Shown here piece by piece: positions 1 to 12,439 of a stretch of DNA of 64,000 bases; position 1 is the stretch's first letter, and the number at the start of each line of letters is the position of its first letter. The position numbers and the translations under genes were made by a program. The stretch spans positions 4,502,935 through 4,566,934 of the forward strand of contig NW_002060945.1 in the NCBI RefSeq assembly GCF_000150275.1, in the 5' to 3' direction. The notes beneath the pieces were generated by a model. It was not told the DNA's origin. It did not search any database and saw only the letters and a list, made by a program, of their open reading frames with translations. This stretch comes from Trichoplax adhaerens. Taxonomy: Eukaryota > Placozoa > Uniplacotomia > Trichoplacea > Trichoplacidae.

Positions 1-159
1 TCCGCTTTTAGCATGACTTGCTTGTGGAGAATTGTTTCATCATCACGCTGTTCATTATTCAATTGCGTACTGTGTTTCTGCGCAGCATCCTCAAACCCAT
101 GAAAGTCACGAGTTTTTCACGCTTCTGTTGAAGTGCGAAGTGAGACTGTTAGCCGTGTT

Positions 160-590
160 ACTGTACGCATGTACAGTACTGTACATGCGTACAGTACAGT
201 ATGCATATTTGAACGGTACAGTACATTCATACAGTACATTCATACAGTACAGTGTACAGTAGTACTGTACTGTACTGTACTGTAGTAGAAATTCATGGAG
301 TTTCTACAGTACTGTACTGTACTGTACGTAGAGTCTACGATATTCATACTGTACTGTATTCATATTACGAGTGCTGTACTGTACAGTACAGTATACTGTA
401 TGATAGGGTATGTACTGTACTGTACTGCATGACCTGTAAATCTGTAATTCTCCATAAAAAATATACTGTACAGTACAGTACAGTACAGTACTGTACTGTA
501 CTGTAAGAATTTTTTACGCTGGCAATATTCTTTCCATTGACTCAGCAAATATCCAGTACAGTACAGTACGTACAGTACAGAATGTCTCGT
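160..590. repeat. GTACA/GTACT palindromic pentamer cluster 1
   Basis: Short runs of (GTACA)n alternate with runs of (GTACT)n. The two units are reverse complements of one another, so neighbouring runs form inverted repeats able to fold into hairpins, for example around 470-505 where a run of ACAGT units meets a run of ACTGT units. Runs are 2-6 units long and interrupted by unrelated 10-40 bp segments. The same motif recurs at 3010-4160, 16430-17400, 29455-30110 and 57760-58380. Confidence 0.85.
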
Positions 591-3009
591 GTTGCATTGC
601 ACGCTGCAGTGAGTGTGTAAATAAGGTAAACAACTCTGGTCAGTCAGCCAGCTCGCGACATGCACAAGTTATTATTATCCAACATGAATGTCGTCATAAC
701 AACGACGATCAAGTAATACTATATTCAAGCTAGTGAAATCGGAGAGCCACCTCTCCCTTTCCTCTTGCCTTCCAAATTTATAATATATTCATCAAGCAAT
801 ACATTACTGTACAAAAAATCGGAAATTAAAACAAGAGCGATCATCAGTTGAACTCATGACTTACACATGCATCTATCACAAATTTGCGAAGTAATGGGTG
901 GATTGTTGCAGGAGGATCGACGCACAGGTTGTAACGAGATTAGATTAGCAATACTTTGCAATGCAGGCATTGTAAAGAAGAATTTCCAAACTACCTAAAT
1001 AATAAAATCAAATCGAATAGCAGGAATATCAATCACTGCTAGAAACTGAGTAATACTTGTGAATTGTAATAACGTGACAGTTGAGGTATAGCCAGGCGCC
1101 AGGGCCTGAACAACTATAAATAAATCGACTCTCGATAAACCGATGCTACCAATAGATTGACGGTATGACAAGCCCATAAATATATATGTCACGATATACT
1201 GTATACAGAAAGTAGAAGCCGATTTTTATGTAATACCATCACGGCCAAACGAAGAATAGGAGGAGAAAACTATGCATACCTCTGAAATCAGCATTAAGCG
1301 TCGATATTCCTCGTCGACTTTAAAACGCCGAAAGAACTTTGATAAAAAAGTTTTAAAGCTCTAAACTGCTAACTCTATAGTCAAGCAGCGTGAAAAGCTA
1401 CTTGAAAGTTTGGGCGATAATGCTCGGCTACGCGGGTTGTGAACATAAATGCCATATACATACTGTAGATATTTTTATGTCAAGTAATAGATTCACACGT
1501 TTTCTGCAAAAATACCCGGCTACCGGGCTTATACTGGCTAGTAAAGCATATCGTGGAAATTATGTTCCATACAAATAAGACATGCCGGTATTTCCCAAAT
1601 CATGTCCATGGATCTATACGAAATTAAGATAGATTCGCGTAGTTTACAACGGATTTACCTCTAAACCCTGAAAAAAGCAGCCTTTTGAATGGTGGAAATA
1701 GAGGAAATTTCCTCGAATTCAGTTGAAATTAAATCAACAAGGAAAGCAATACTCGTATCTATGGTTGTGTGTGTATATTGCACAAGTGATGATTATAATT
1801 GTATACCAATATTAACCTTAATGTTGTGAATACGACTTCAAATTTATACTCGTAAAAGGCCCTACAAATACATTCATGTCGCAGCTAAATCGAACAATTT
1901 GCAATGTACTGCTAAGTTGACTGTATAAAAATAAATGATTGGCGTCATGTTTGAGTTGAATAATGCTTGCTAAAGGGTTGTAACATTATTTATTTTTATC
2001 CGCAAATGGAAACCTTAAGCCATAACTATACTGTCGTGGATACTTGAGCACAAATTTATTCCCTTATAATTATCCAAAATGCTCATTATCTCTTGTAACT
2101 AACTGTTCGATAAGCTATTGCAGAGATGGTACTAGTTCTCAAAGTAAGATTGCTTTTAAATTATTATAACACTTTGTTGTATGATGTGCTTCCTTAGCTT
2201 GCATTCTAAAGTACAATCTCTTGAGGATACTGCGCAAACTGAGGTAATTAAGTGACAGAGAGAAGCGATAATAATTATAAGAATAATGTGCTCATATGAT
2301 CATTGCGAATAATGGAACAACTTCTATTTTCATTGTAATCTTTACGATTCGGTGCCATTTCGTTTTTGGCAAAATCTTCCGCAAGACGTTACAATTGCCT
2401 TTGCTCCTGGTTAGTCCAGACGAAGCTGTTATGTATGATAGACTGGTAATGTCTAGGAATTATTGCGTGATTGACCTAGTATCGCGATAGAGAACATAAC
2501 GGAAGCTAGCGATTTGATTAAATCTGTTTTATTTTATATTGATGTAAAGAGCGTTGACTGTTCTACAGCGTATATTTGTAATATTGAGTACAGCCTTTGA
2601 GCATCTGTAGACATATACTGTACTAGTCAGCAACATATATCATGTAAATTGAGTAGTAATGCATCGATATCATGTTAGCCGAGTGACTGAGCGGGATGGG
2701 ACAAGTTTATGAGTAGCTGGAAATTGAGTGGACCGATCATTTTATTGGTCATTTTACTAAACTGTCATCGTTCACGGTACATCGTACTGTGCACTAGCCC
2801 AGGGCAATTAAAATGTCCAGTCAAAAATAGTAGTTGGCGTATTAACTTAGTAGAATTTTCTCATTTACTTTTTGTGTGTACATTCCTGAATGACGAGTGG
2901 AAAAGGAAGGAAGTCATCGTTCACTGCCATGGTTTGTCTGTCCGTCAAGTTTTCGGCAGATACTATCAGGGAATCCTGAGACAAATACACTGTTTGAGAA
3001 GTCCTTGGT

Positions 3010-4160
3010 ATTTGTACTGTACAGTACACCAAAGTCAATTATTTTGGATAGCAAAATCAAAAAATAAATTTGTATATGCTTGTACACCTAAATTCAATGG
3101 TATAAGTTTTATGAGGGAATTCCTGCAGATTTTATAATTAGATTGACGCTGTCATTTATCAAGGAAAATAATCACCCTAGTAGGTTATTGATTTTCCTTG
3201 CTGTACTGTACAATATAGTGACTGCGCACAGTGTACAGATTGAGGGTTCTGCTGTATTAGAATAAGGAAAGAGAAAGTCTCTTGTATTCGTTCTTGACAA
3301 ATGAATGACAGTACTGTTGAAAGACAGTTGTACATTGTACAACCAGTGTGGACGGGAAATTTTCAGTGATTAATGTGAAAATATATACAACTGTTGTGCT
3401 TCTTGAACAAATTTTCTATCGAACGATAAGAAAGAATTAATTTAGACTGTACTGTAACAGACTCGCCAAGTGGGAGAACTTGGAATCGATATGGCACAGT
3501 TACTGTACATTTGAGTGTAGAACAGTAAGCAAAGATTTTGCGCACGAGTACACTGTACACGGAGTGTACAGTAGTCAGAAGAGGGGGATTTGCCGTACGC
3601 TAAATAAAGCAGACTATGATCCACACTAGAGATCCTTAGAGGAGGGTCTCTAATCCACATCACAAACAGTATAGTACAGTAGTCTGTTAGGCCCAAAGTA
3701 GATCAATTCTATATGTTCTACGGGTATATACAGTATAAATATTATACAGGAATTTGAAGGAAATCCTACTTTGATTTTTAAACGAAGAGTGCCATGGAAA
3801 ATAGCGATTGATCAGAGTCAGTGTACTGTACAGTACAGTATAACAAGTAATACAAATTAGCTACAGTACAGTGTGGACGGGCTAATTTCTATGATTTTTG
3901 TGCAAATAGATGGATCTAAATTTATTTTTATTTTTTTGACAAATTTCATATCAGTCGATAGAGAAAGAGTTCATTTACACGAATCTATCATTAAAATTCA
4001 CGTACGGCGTTTACTTTCGTCGTAATTATGAATTAAAGCACGCGAGACGCTACAGTACAAAGTAAAAATGAAGGTTTTGTAACCCTGTACAGTACAGTAC
4101 TGTACTGTACTGTAGTAGTACTGTAGCTTTCTCCACGACAATTGTACTGTACTACAGCAA
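3010..4160. repeat. GTACA/GTACT pentamer cluster 2 (sparse)
   Basis: Scattered short runs of the GTACA/GTACT unit occur at about 3015, 3200, 3555, 3670, 3820 and 4083-4125. The last is the densest and flips orientation in its middle. Between them lies AT-rich sequence without recognisable coding content. Confidence 0.75.
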
Positions 4161-4427
4161 GGAAAACTTGCTGTCATTTTATTTAGGGACACTTAAATAT
4201 CATCCAATAACGTTATTAAAACCGGAAAACATCCATTGCAACGAGATTGATCATATCCATAGTGCAAGTAATCTGCCCAGGTTGTAGTCGTGTCATTTCT
4301 AGGTATCATTAGTGACTAAAACGAGACTATTTGCAATGGTGAATTCATACTAATCGAGAAAAAGATTATAGCTGCTCCGATGAAAAGTTGAGATCCTCCT
4401 GATAACCTGTTGGCCTCTGTCAACCCA

Positions 4428-4628
4428 ATGGAGAACGCAACCAGCAATGATCCTATTGAAGGCATTATTTGCCCGGAATGCTTGTCACGATTTGACACCA
4501 TTGATCATTTACTTTGGCACTTTGAATCGATCCATCCAGAAATCCAAGTATCAGCAACACCTAGCGATAATGACGATGATTTAATCGATGTCACACACTC
4601 CTCTACAGGAGAAGAACAACAATCTCAG
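4428..4628 (+). CDS. C2H2 zinc-finger exon (EEA1/rabenosyn-like finger), possible first exon of the tensin gene
   Basis: The ATG at 4428 opens a 67-codon exon ending at a good donor (CAG|GTAATT, 4629). Residues 15-35 form one C2H2 finger: CPEC, a 12-residue spacer, then HFESIH. The pattern resembles the single N-terminal finger of the endosomal proteins EEA1 and rabenosyn-5 (CPxC...HYExxH). An acidic, Ser/Thr-rich tail follows. I found no FYVE or coiled-coil exon downstream, so it is not a complete EEA1 or rabenosyn gene. The exon ends in phase 0, which fits a candidate exon at 6190-6242 and then the tensin exons. It could equally be an isolated exon of a decayed gene. Confidence 0.5.
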
Positions 4629-6408
4629 GTAATTGAAATAGCTTCCGCAAAGTACCCTTCCAACCAATTCCAAGTAGTATTCAACTAATGCATTAAAATC
4701 ATCCTCTTTCAGTGTACTGTATGTATAGTCACCAGAATACAATCCAATCATAAGTTATAGTTTAGTTGGAGGCTTAGCCGTCGATTGTCCAAAGTACAGT
4801 GCTGTATTTAGCAGGATATTATAAAATACTTAGAAAGCGTCAGCGATCTTGCTATATCAATAATCGACTGGATATTTCCCTAGCTTTAGTTGCTACGATA
4901 GGCGTCTTTCAAATTCAATGCATCGTGCATAAACGTTATGTATATCGATTTTATTCTAAGTTTCATAGCGTTAAAACTTGGTAGTTATTCTGTGATCGTT
5001 AAGGAAGACATCAATCTGACATTGGATTCAGTTGGTGGGATATACTACTGTAGTTTTGTGACTATACTTGACCCAAAACAGCATGCCTTATTTTCGTAAC
5101 GTCTCCGCCAAATAGCCATAGTTACATTATCCTGCAACTGCTTTGAATGCTTCTCACTGATTCTATTCTATTTCAATGACACCCAATTGCCATCTCTTTT
5201 ATTTGGTGGTAATCATTTCCAACGATCTTATCCATGTGTTATCGTTTTATTACTTTGCAATGCTAAGGACCTAACATGAAATCACAGTTAGGATTTCAAT
5301 CATGTCCCACTTCTCAAGTGCATGCCACGTTCATACAAGTGTTCACCACTATAAAAACGCTCTACTTGAGCCACGCGTGTTATATGAGTCTTACATCCAT
5401 TTCCTTTTACTGCCTAATGAGGCTTAACATTTGAAGTCATCCAGTTTATCGGTATATCTTGAATTAGGCTTTACTTTACATTGTAATAATATTTTAAAAA
5501 CCAATATTATTCCTTAACATCAATTAGCACAGTAGAATGAACGTTATCACAATAGAATAATTCAATCGTTGTAGGAAATAAAACACAGTTTTTACTGAAC
5601 TGTGTTGCAATCATCGATAGAATAGAATCTGATTATGACTCTATACTCTACTCGTATTGATTTGCTATTATTTTACTGTCATCAATGCCCTTCGATGGGT
5701 GTTATTACTTTTTTGAGCTAGTACTGTACTTTAGCAAGAGCTTTTCAAAAGTTACAAGCATGCATTCAATTACAGTAGAATGTACGCGCCATTTTGCCAT
5801 CCTGACTACGTTTACTCAATCCTTCAACATTTGTAGTATTCGTTCAAATTATTTGCAAATCTAGTAATGACGCACTACAGTAGATTGTTGCATACCCACT
5901 GCGTACAATGATGCAAACCTTCTTTGACTGATTCTGTGCAATTTACTTTGGATGCAATAGACGTACCCAAAATCAATCAATACTACCGGTAATCTTTGCT
6001 GTACCATCCATGCGATCCTTTAAGTTTAATTTATAAATTGAAATAATATTCCACTATGATTGCTCATTTGTTTTATTGTCAATAGATTACTGCATACGAA
6101 CGATACAAATCGGTCGATCAATCTACAGATAACCTTTACTCTATATTGATAATTGCGAAAACTAACAATGTTATTTACTCGTATACAAGACTCTTCCTCC
6201 TCCGAAAAGTGTCTCAAATCTTATTAGACGCATTATAGCCAGGTAAGCAATGCTAAGCGTGAATTGCAGTAGCGTTGAGCGGATTGTAATTAAAAATAGA
6301 GTTATCTCAAATAATTTCACAATAAATAGTAAAAAAAAATAACTACAGTATTGCAATTTAGGTTGTATCGTATGATTTCGTAAGGATCAAATTTTATTAT
6401 TGAATTAG
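4629..6408 (+). other. Gap between zinc-finger exon and tensin phosphatase exons; candidate small exon 6190-6242
   Basis: Mostly AT-rich sequence with no conserved domain. One candidate exon, 6190-6242, sits between an AAG acceptor and a strong GTAAGC donor. It encodes 17 residues starting TLPPPKSVSNLIRR plus a split Arg codon, and its phase matches both the zinc-finger exon upstream (phase 0) and the tensin exon at 6409 (phase 2). A perfect 9-bp hairpin (AACACAGTT...AACTGTGTT) lies near 5583-5606. Confidence 0.4.
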
Positions 6409-9400
6409 GGGAAAATATAGATACATTGGTGATTCATATGACTTAGATTTAACTTATATTACGGACAGAATTATTGGTAAGTGACGAGATAATCCAATGT
6501 CTAAATTTACTGTACATCTTACCTCCAATAGTAACAACGAGTGTTTTTACGTGCTAGGCCTCTTATGAGTGCTTATTGATTTTAAATTTAAAATGATTAA
6601 AGCTATTATACAACCTAAATGCAGTTAGATGCCTAGTAATTAAAATTATATAACCTTGTACTTGTAAAACCAAAATAGTCATGTCAATACCTGGTGAAGG
6701 AATCCATGCCTTATATCGTAATAAAATTGAAGATGTTGTCGGATTACTTAATCACAAACATGGGAAGAAGTATATCGTATTCAATCTATCCACTGAAACT
6801 TATGATTTTAATAAGTTTGACAACCAAGTCTTAGAATTTGGTTGGCCTGATCATACAGCTCCGCCTTTAGAGAGATTATGCAGGTCAGCTCTTTATTGTT
6901 ACTCATTAAGAATTACATACTTTTGACTCTTTACAGATCATAACAATAATGCTATTTATGTATAGCTTATTTTAGTACAATTAACGTAAGTTTGATGCTT
7001 TTTACAGCATTTGTAAATCCATGAAATCGTGGCTAGAATCTGATGATGAAAACGTGGTTGTTGTACATTGCAAAGTAATCTATTGTACTCATTATCCCGT
7101 CTATGTCTTGTACATATTTTGTAGCACAGCTATACATACATTTAGCATAAATCAAGCCATTTATGTTAAGTTAATGGATAAACATTTCATAGAATTTGGC
7201 ATCGTTTGGCTTCGTAAAATACTGATGCTATACAATGTTAATATAAGTCGTTATTATATAACTATATTGAACAGGGTGGTAAAGGAAGAACTGGTGTCGT
7301 TATAGCTGCTTACTTGCAGTATTCCAAAGTTTGCTCAACGTAAGGATCAATTACGGCCTAGTAGTTAACATATTGTACTCAATAAATATAGCAAAATAAT
7401 CACCTTAGATACAATCACTCTTTCTTTTATCGAATATGTCTACATTCCAACGATATCCATCTTTATTAATACAGGCCTGAAGCTGCTTTGGAAGTTTTCA
7501 AGATGAAACGATTCCATAATAAAAATGGTGGTGTAACTCAGCCGTCCCAAATTAGGTAAAATTTTTTCTATCTTTGGCGGTAAAGCAACTTTCAATAATG
7601 CATCCGGATTTATTGCCAAATATTTCTTTACATTAAAACTGTTAATTGTAATCTTTTCTCTTGCTTTATTCAAGATATGTTGGCTACTTTCATGATTTTA
7701 TTTCTGGAAAAATGAACCTGCATAAAAGGTAAGTAAAAGCAAATTAAATCAAATGATACCATGGCTAACTAGCCTTGCTTAAAGAGAAACATTTTTGATT
7801 AGCTTTGAAAGTTTTTGTATAGCTTTTAGTATTGCGATGTTTTGTAAATTACAATTATCTCGCAGTATTAGGGTATCTTGCTGACTACTGTTGATGAGAT
7901 ACTATATAATCATACATTTTTATTGTTATGGCAGCCCTGTCTATTTGCGACAAGTAGTTATCCATGGTGTGCCAAATTACGAACATAAAGGTAGTAAACT
8001 TAATCAATAATTCATAAACTTACAGCTGGCAATTTTAATTCTTAACAATACTTACTCTAATATAGGCTGTCGCCCTTATGTTACTATCATGGACAACCAT
8101 TCCGAACACCCGTACGAGACTGAAACTCAGTAAGGAAGATAATATTCTATATTCATAATTGCCACTGGTTTACTAACGACAATTTGGAATAAGTGACTTA
8201 GAACTTTAAGGCTGTGAATACTGCATTTCTTTAATAGGATTATTACAGAAAGGGATACGACAATTCGTTTTAACTTTCCTCATAATTTTAAACTGTTCGG
8301 TGATGTTATTGTAAGTGCTAGCATTGATTTAGTTCGCGCTACTGAGTACCGTATTAGTGGCCAGTTTAGACATAAGTACAAAGTATATAAAGTGGTTGTA
8401 TTCTAATTTCTCGTTAATATGATTTCTTGGAATAACAGGTCCGCTGTTATCATCGAAAATCACGTGCAAGTCCAGAAATAATTTTTAGATGTCAATTCCA
8501 CACTGCAATGCTTTCAAAATTTCCATTGGTGTTAGGAAAGCATGAATTAGACGATGCGCGCAAAGACAAAAGATTTGCCAGTAACATAAAAGTTGAATTT
8601 AATCTAGTCCCGTCAGATATCTCTGAAACTGGTGCTGAAATTTTTTACTTTTGGGAACGCCATTGCGTACCTAATCATGATCTATAACTTTTCTGCTTGC
8701 AAAATTCTTTACTATTTACGTATGGCTATTTTATAATAATTAACAATAGATGCACCCAATGATGACAGCAATAAAAGAAATTCGTTATTATATTCTCTCG
8801 GAATCTCTCACGAAGAAGGTACAGGTAAGCATAATAAAAATACAGTATATTTAAATATTAGAATATATTACACCTATGAAATGTGTTACTGAATTACACG
8901 TACGTTTGTTATTTCTGCTACGGTTTTTTGACTATAATATAAGATATCGACCAAAATTCGAAATCAGCTAATAGTGAAGGTAAGTTATTGCCATATTAGT
9001 TTTTACAATATAGGTACGGATTTATTATTATTAAGGTTCTGCTTAAATTTTCAGAAAATACCAACAGTGAAATTGCAATAAAGAATGAAATTGAGCGCTT
9101 AATCTCGTTCGAAGAGCCAAATATCGATTCGTTTTCAGAAACTGTTAGTCTTCAGAATAAAATCCAGAATAGTGGATCGTTACAATACTAACTAGATATA
9201 CGAAGGATCTCACTACGGCTTACATTACCCTTAATAGCAGTGCAATATTTATAACCAGTTCCATAGCTTAAGTATTGAAAATGACCACGCAATCATGTTA
9301 AACTTGTCAATTATGCATGCAGGTTTAACAACTTAAATAAGATGATACTTTTGTCATGAAGAAAAAGGGATTTATTGTATAGACTTTACCCTAAATTTAT

Positions 9401-12400
9401 CAAAAATATCAGCTGCCTTATATTCGTTACAATTTTCTGCAATAGTTGATATTCTTTATAGACAACTATTGATTTTAATTCGTATGGTAATCAAGTTCAT
9501 ATTAGACTAGTAATACGCATTATGTAACCTCTAAAATGTTGTTTTAAATGTTTGCAATTCTAGAGCGATGCTCACGTAGCTGCTGTTTTGCAATCGTGTT
9601 CAAGCGAGCCTTTGAAACCATCTCGGACTTCGATTAGCAATGACAATAATAACACTATTTCTGCGTCTACACATGTAAAAGATGTGAATTCAGATAATAG
9701 GTTATTTAATCATCGCCAATTCCAGTCTAATCTTTTGAACGAAACTGGATTGTCCATGATATCTGGATCGGTTACCAAACGAAATATTAACCCATTTCGC
9801 CGCAATTATGATAAAATAGAAGACACAGGCACACTCGATAGCACTAAGCCATTTTATTTTCCAGATGGCTTTTCCGCAGCCACGACGACGTACAACCCAA
9901 ATAATCCTTTTCTGGTTGATGAAAGTGCTGACCAAAGTACTAGAAGTTCATCAAGTAGTTTTTCGCACGGACAACATTCACAATCAGATGCGATTTCAAG
10001 CGATGGCTACGATCACTTATACTCACTGCCAATTTGGAACTCTCCATATAGCCCGATAGCTCAAATAAATAGCAGCGATTCGAAAAGGTTAGTTAGAAAA
10101 GTTTTAATTTTAGTTCTTAATAATCTGGCCATCCTTTACGTCCAATTTTATCTTTGTATCAAATAGACACAGTGGTAGCTTTGTTTGTGGAGAGAACAGT
10201 TCAAATTGGAGCAATTCGCTATCAGAACCTGTTACTGAACTAGATAGATCTCTTTCCAATAATGATTTGGTGCGTTCTAAATCGGGTGATATAAATTATA
10301 ACATCAGTGATGGAGTTGATAACTCCTATGGTAGTGAGCAATACAAGTTGGAGAAAATGATGACAGACGATAATAATAATAAAAAGGCATCAACAAAGAA
10401 TGACAACCAACTAACCGAAGATCGGTCAATAAGATCGTCCGATAGATTTGATTATGAAATGAAAAATGATGTGCACAATAATAAGAATCAACTGAATACT
10501 TCGCAATTAAATGAACGAGATCATCGTGAAAATTCTTCACATAGTATGAATAATTTGCTAAGAGAACTCAATGTAGAATTTGTAGATCTTCCTAGGATAG
10601 AACAAGAAAATAATCGATCCAGATCTAGAGGTAAGTTTTCTAGCAGATTTCATTTGTTCTTAATCATTTCCTGAAACCACTATGCCAGGAATATTTTAAA
10701 TGTTATTTCTGCTATTGCAGCAATTTCGTTACCAATTGTTTGGAGTCAGAAATCTAAAACTGATAATATACTGGATACACAAGATATGTCGATGCTCGTG
10801 AAAAATGCGTTGAACTGGTACAAACCAACGTTGAGCCAAAAAGAGGGTAGGAATGTTAATGAGCTCTTTTCCAGTTCACTTATGCAATTTAGTACTTATA
10901 TGGATCGCTTAGCAATTAACCTTTAAAAACTTGTTTCATGATCAATTACTAACACCGGAAAAGTTGTTGTTTTCATATTTCATTTACATTCTGTATGTCT
11001 TGCCATTTTAGTCACGGATATCCTAGGTTCATCTTCGATAGGTTCGTTTGTTGTCCGTGATAGCACGAGTTTTAAGGATGCCTTTGACTTAGCGATAAAA
11101 TCAGGTAATGATAAGATATATACTGTCTTTAAAGTAATTAAATCCAACAACTAGTAACTAAGTAATACACTTGTAAGGGCTCACATAAATGCACAAGTAT
11201 ATAATGTTTCATTTTATATGTTTCCAAATATATTACAACAGTTTTTGTATTATCTTGTTAGGTTTCAACAAAACAGAGCATTTCTTAATTGAGCCTGTGG
11301 AACTTGGTGTACAAATAAAAGGATACGACAACGAGCCTGCCTTCTGTTAGTAGTAGATAATGTCATTGAATTTCATTGTTTAATTTGAAAAGTAATAAAG
11401 AATTCATTAAATATTTATACATGAGATATATTTTGGATTTACCGTATAACTATAGGCAGCTTATCGGCTCTCATACAGCAGCATACACTGACCAGTTTAG
11501 CTCTTCCATGCAAATTATCAAGACCTGAATCAGGTACGGAATTTAGATTAGTAATATTCGATGACTGTAATTTGGAAACATATCATCATCTCTACGATTT
11601 AAGTTTTATTTTTAACTGTTCTACTTTGTAGCTAATAATGTGATAGAGTCGAAGTTCAAACATTATGGAAGTCCAAGTCACATAGAGCGGACGCCTGAAA
11701 GGCTCCATCAAGGAATCGGCACGTTTACTATTTATAAATACATTAAGAATAAATCGCATAAAATATATATTTGTGTTTCTAGTCATTTTTATTTTCTTAA
11801 CTGTGCTATGTTTTTTTATACAGCATTTAATGTTATGTATCTGGGGTCAATAAATGTCGAACGTGTAAACGATTCAGAGACTTTAAACTTGTGTATAAGC
11901 AAATTTATGTCTTATTCATCACGTGATGAACCGATTCCTGTTAGTTTTAAAGCATCACTGGAGGGCGTAACTCTGACAGACGTCAACAAAATGTAAGTAG
12001 CATAAAGTAAAACATGGCAACGATGACAGATTTCTCATTTTACAATTGCAACCGTTATGAAATTTAGACAATTCCTTCGGTTATTCTTCCCGATACACTC
12101 AATAAGTTATTGTGCAGTTGATCCTAACGAGAAAAGGTATGAAGTAATATCGACACGAAGATAAAATTTTGTAATTTTTTGCAACACTTATATCTTTATA
12201 CATACTTGATAATTTATCATTCCTTTGAATCATGCTGTAGGCAATCTGATGTCTTAAATCAAGCGACAAATAATATAAATCCAAAAAAATTACAAGCTTC
12301 GCAGCATTTTGGATTTGTTACAAAGGATGTATCACAACTTTTTGATACTTGTTGGTTATTTACGGATATAGATCCATCAGAATCCTCATCGACTATAGCT

Positions 12401-12439
12401 GAGCTTGTTAATTTCCTATTGCCTTTTCATACAAGTTGA
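6409..12439 (+). CDS. TNS: Tensin (PTP-like, C2, SH2, PTB domains)
   Basis: Focal-adhesion scaffold that links integrin tails to actin. Coding exons: 6409-6476, 6679-6883, 7008-7074, 7275-7339, 7475-7555, 7675-7728, 7935-7990, 8066-8129, 8238-8310, 8439-8631, 8750-8824, 8944-8979, 9055-9143, 9564-10087, 10167-10630, 10721-10846, 11012-11104, 11262-11345, 11456-11533, 11632-11718, 11824-11992, 12068-12136, 12241-12439 (stop). All phases match, giving about 1005 aa from 6409. The start starts with the tensin signature DLDLTYITDRII. The phosphatase domain keeps WPDH and HCKGGKGRTG (exons 7008-7339), so Cys and Arg of HCX5R are present, unlike human TNS1, which has Asn for Cys. A PTEN-type C2 follows (7675-8631), then about 440 residues of Asn/Ser-rich linker, an SH2 (FVVRDS, Arg kept, with NEPAF and SLSAL) and a C-terminal PTB (NVMYLGSI ... 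FGFVT). The true N-terminus is not settled. The 11718/11824 junction uses an unusual donor. Confidence 0.93.
11719..11823 (+). other. In-frame GC-AG intron (or retained 35-codon insert) between tensin SH2 and PTB
   Basis: Alignment with vertebrate tensin (Q-G-A-A-C-N-V against Q-G-I-A-F-N-V) requires a splice after G 11718 onto C 11824, using a GC donor (ATCG|GCACGT) and a TACAG acceptor. The segment is 105 bp, exactly 35 codons, with no in-frame stop, so unspliced mRNA would encode an extra aromatic, Lys-rich segment just before the PTB domain. No GT donor of the right phase was found nearby. Confidence 0.55.

Larger units (their letters stand above)
1..4427. other. Non-coding, repeat-rich 5' region
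   Basis: No gene is recognised here. The stretch holds two zones rich in the pentamers GTACA and GTACT (about 160-590 and 3010-4160), separated by plain AT-rich DNA. Open frames exist, the longest at 2709-3137 on the plus strand (142 codons). Its start is hydrophobic, but it runs through a GTACAGTAC repeat copy and shows no family motif, so I do not call it. Several minus-strand frames at 360-665 and 3442-3696 translate the repeat itself (Tyr-Cys-Thr-Val runs). Confidence 0.6.

Noticed and set aside
2709-3137. 142-codon plus-strand open frame with a hydrophobic start
   Set aside because: It reads through a GTACAGTAC repeat copy, has no family motif and no clear splice context; probably chance.
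4428-4628. Complete EEA1 or rabenosyn gene
   Set aside because: Only the single zinc finger is present; no FYVE, Rab-binding or long coiled-coil exon was found within the next 2 kb.
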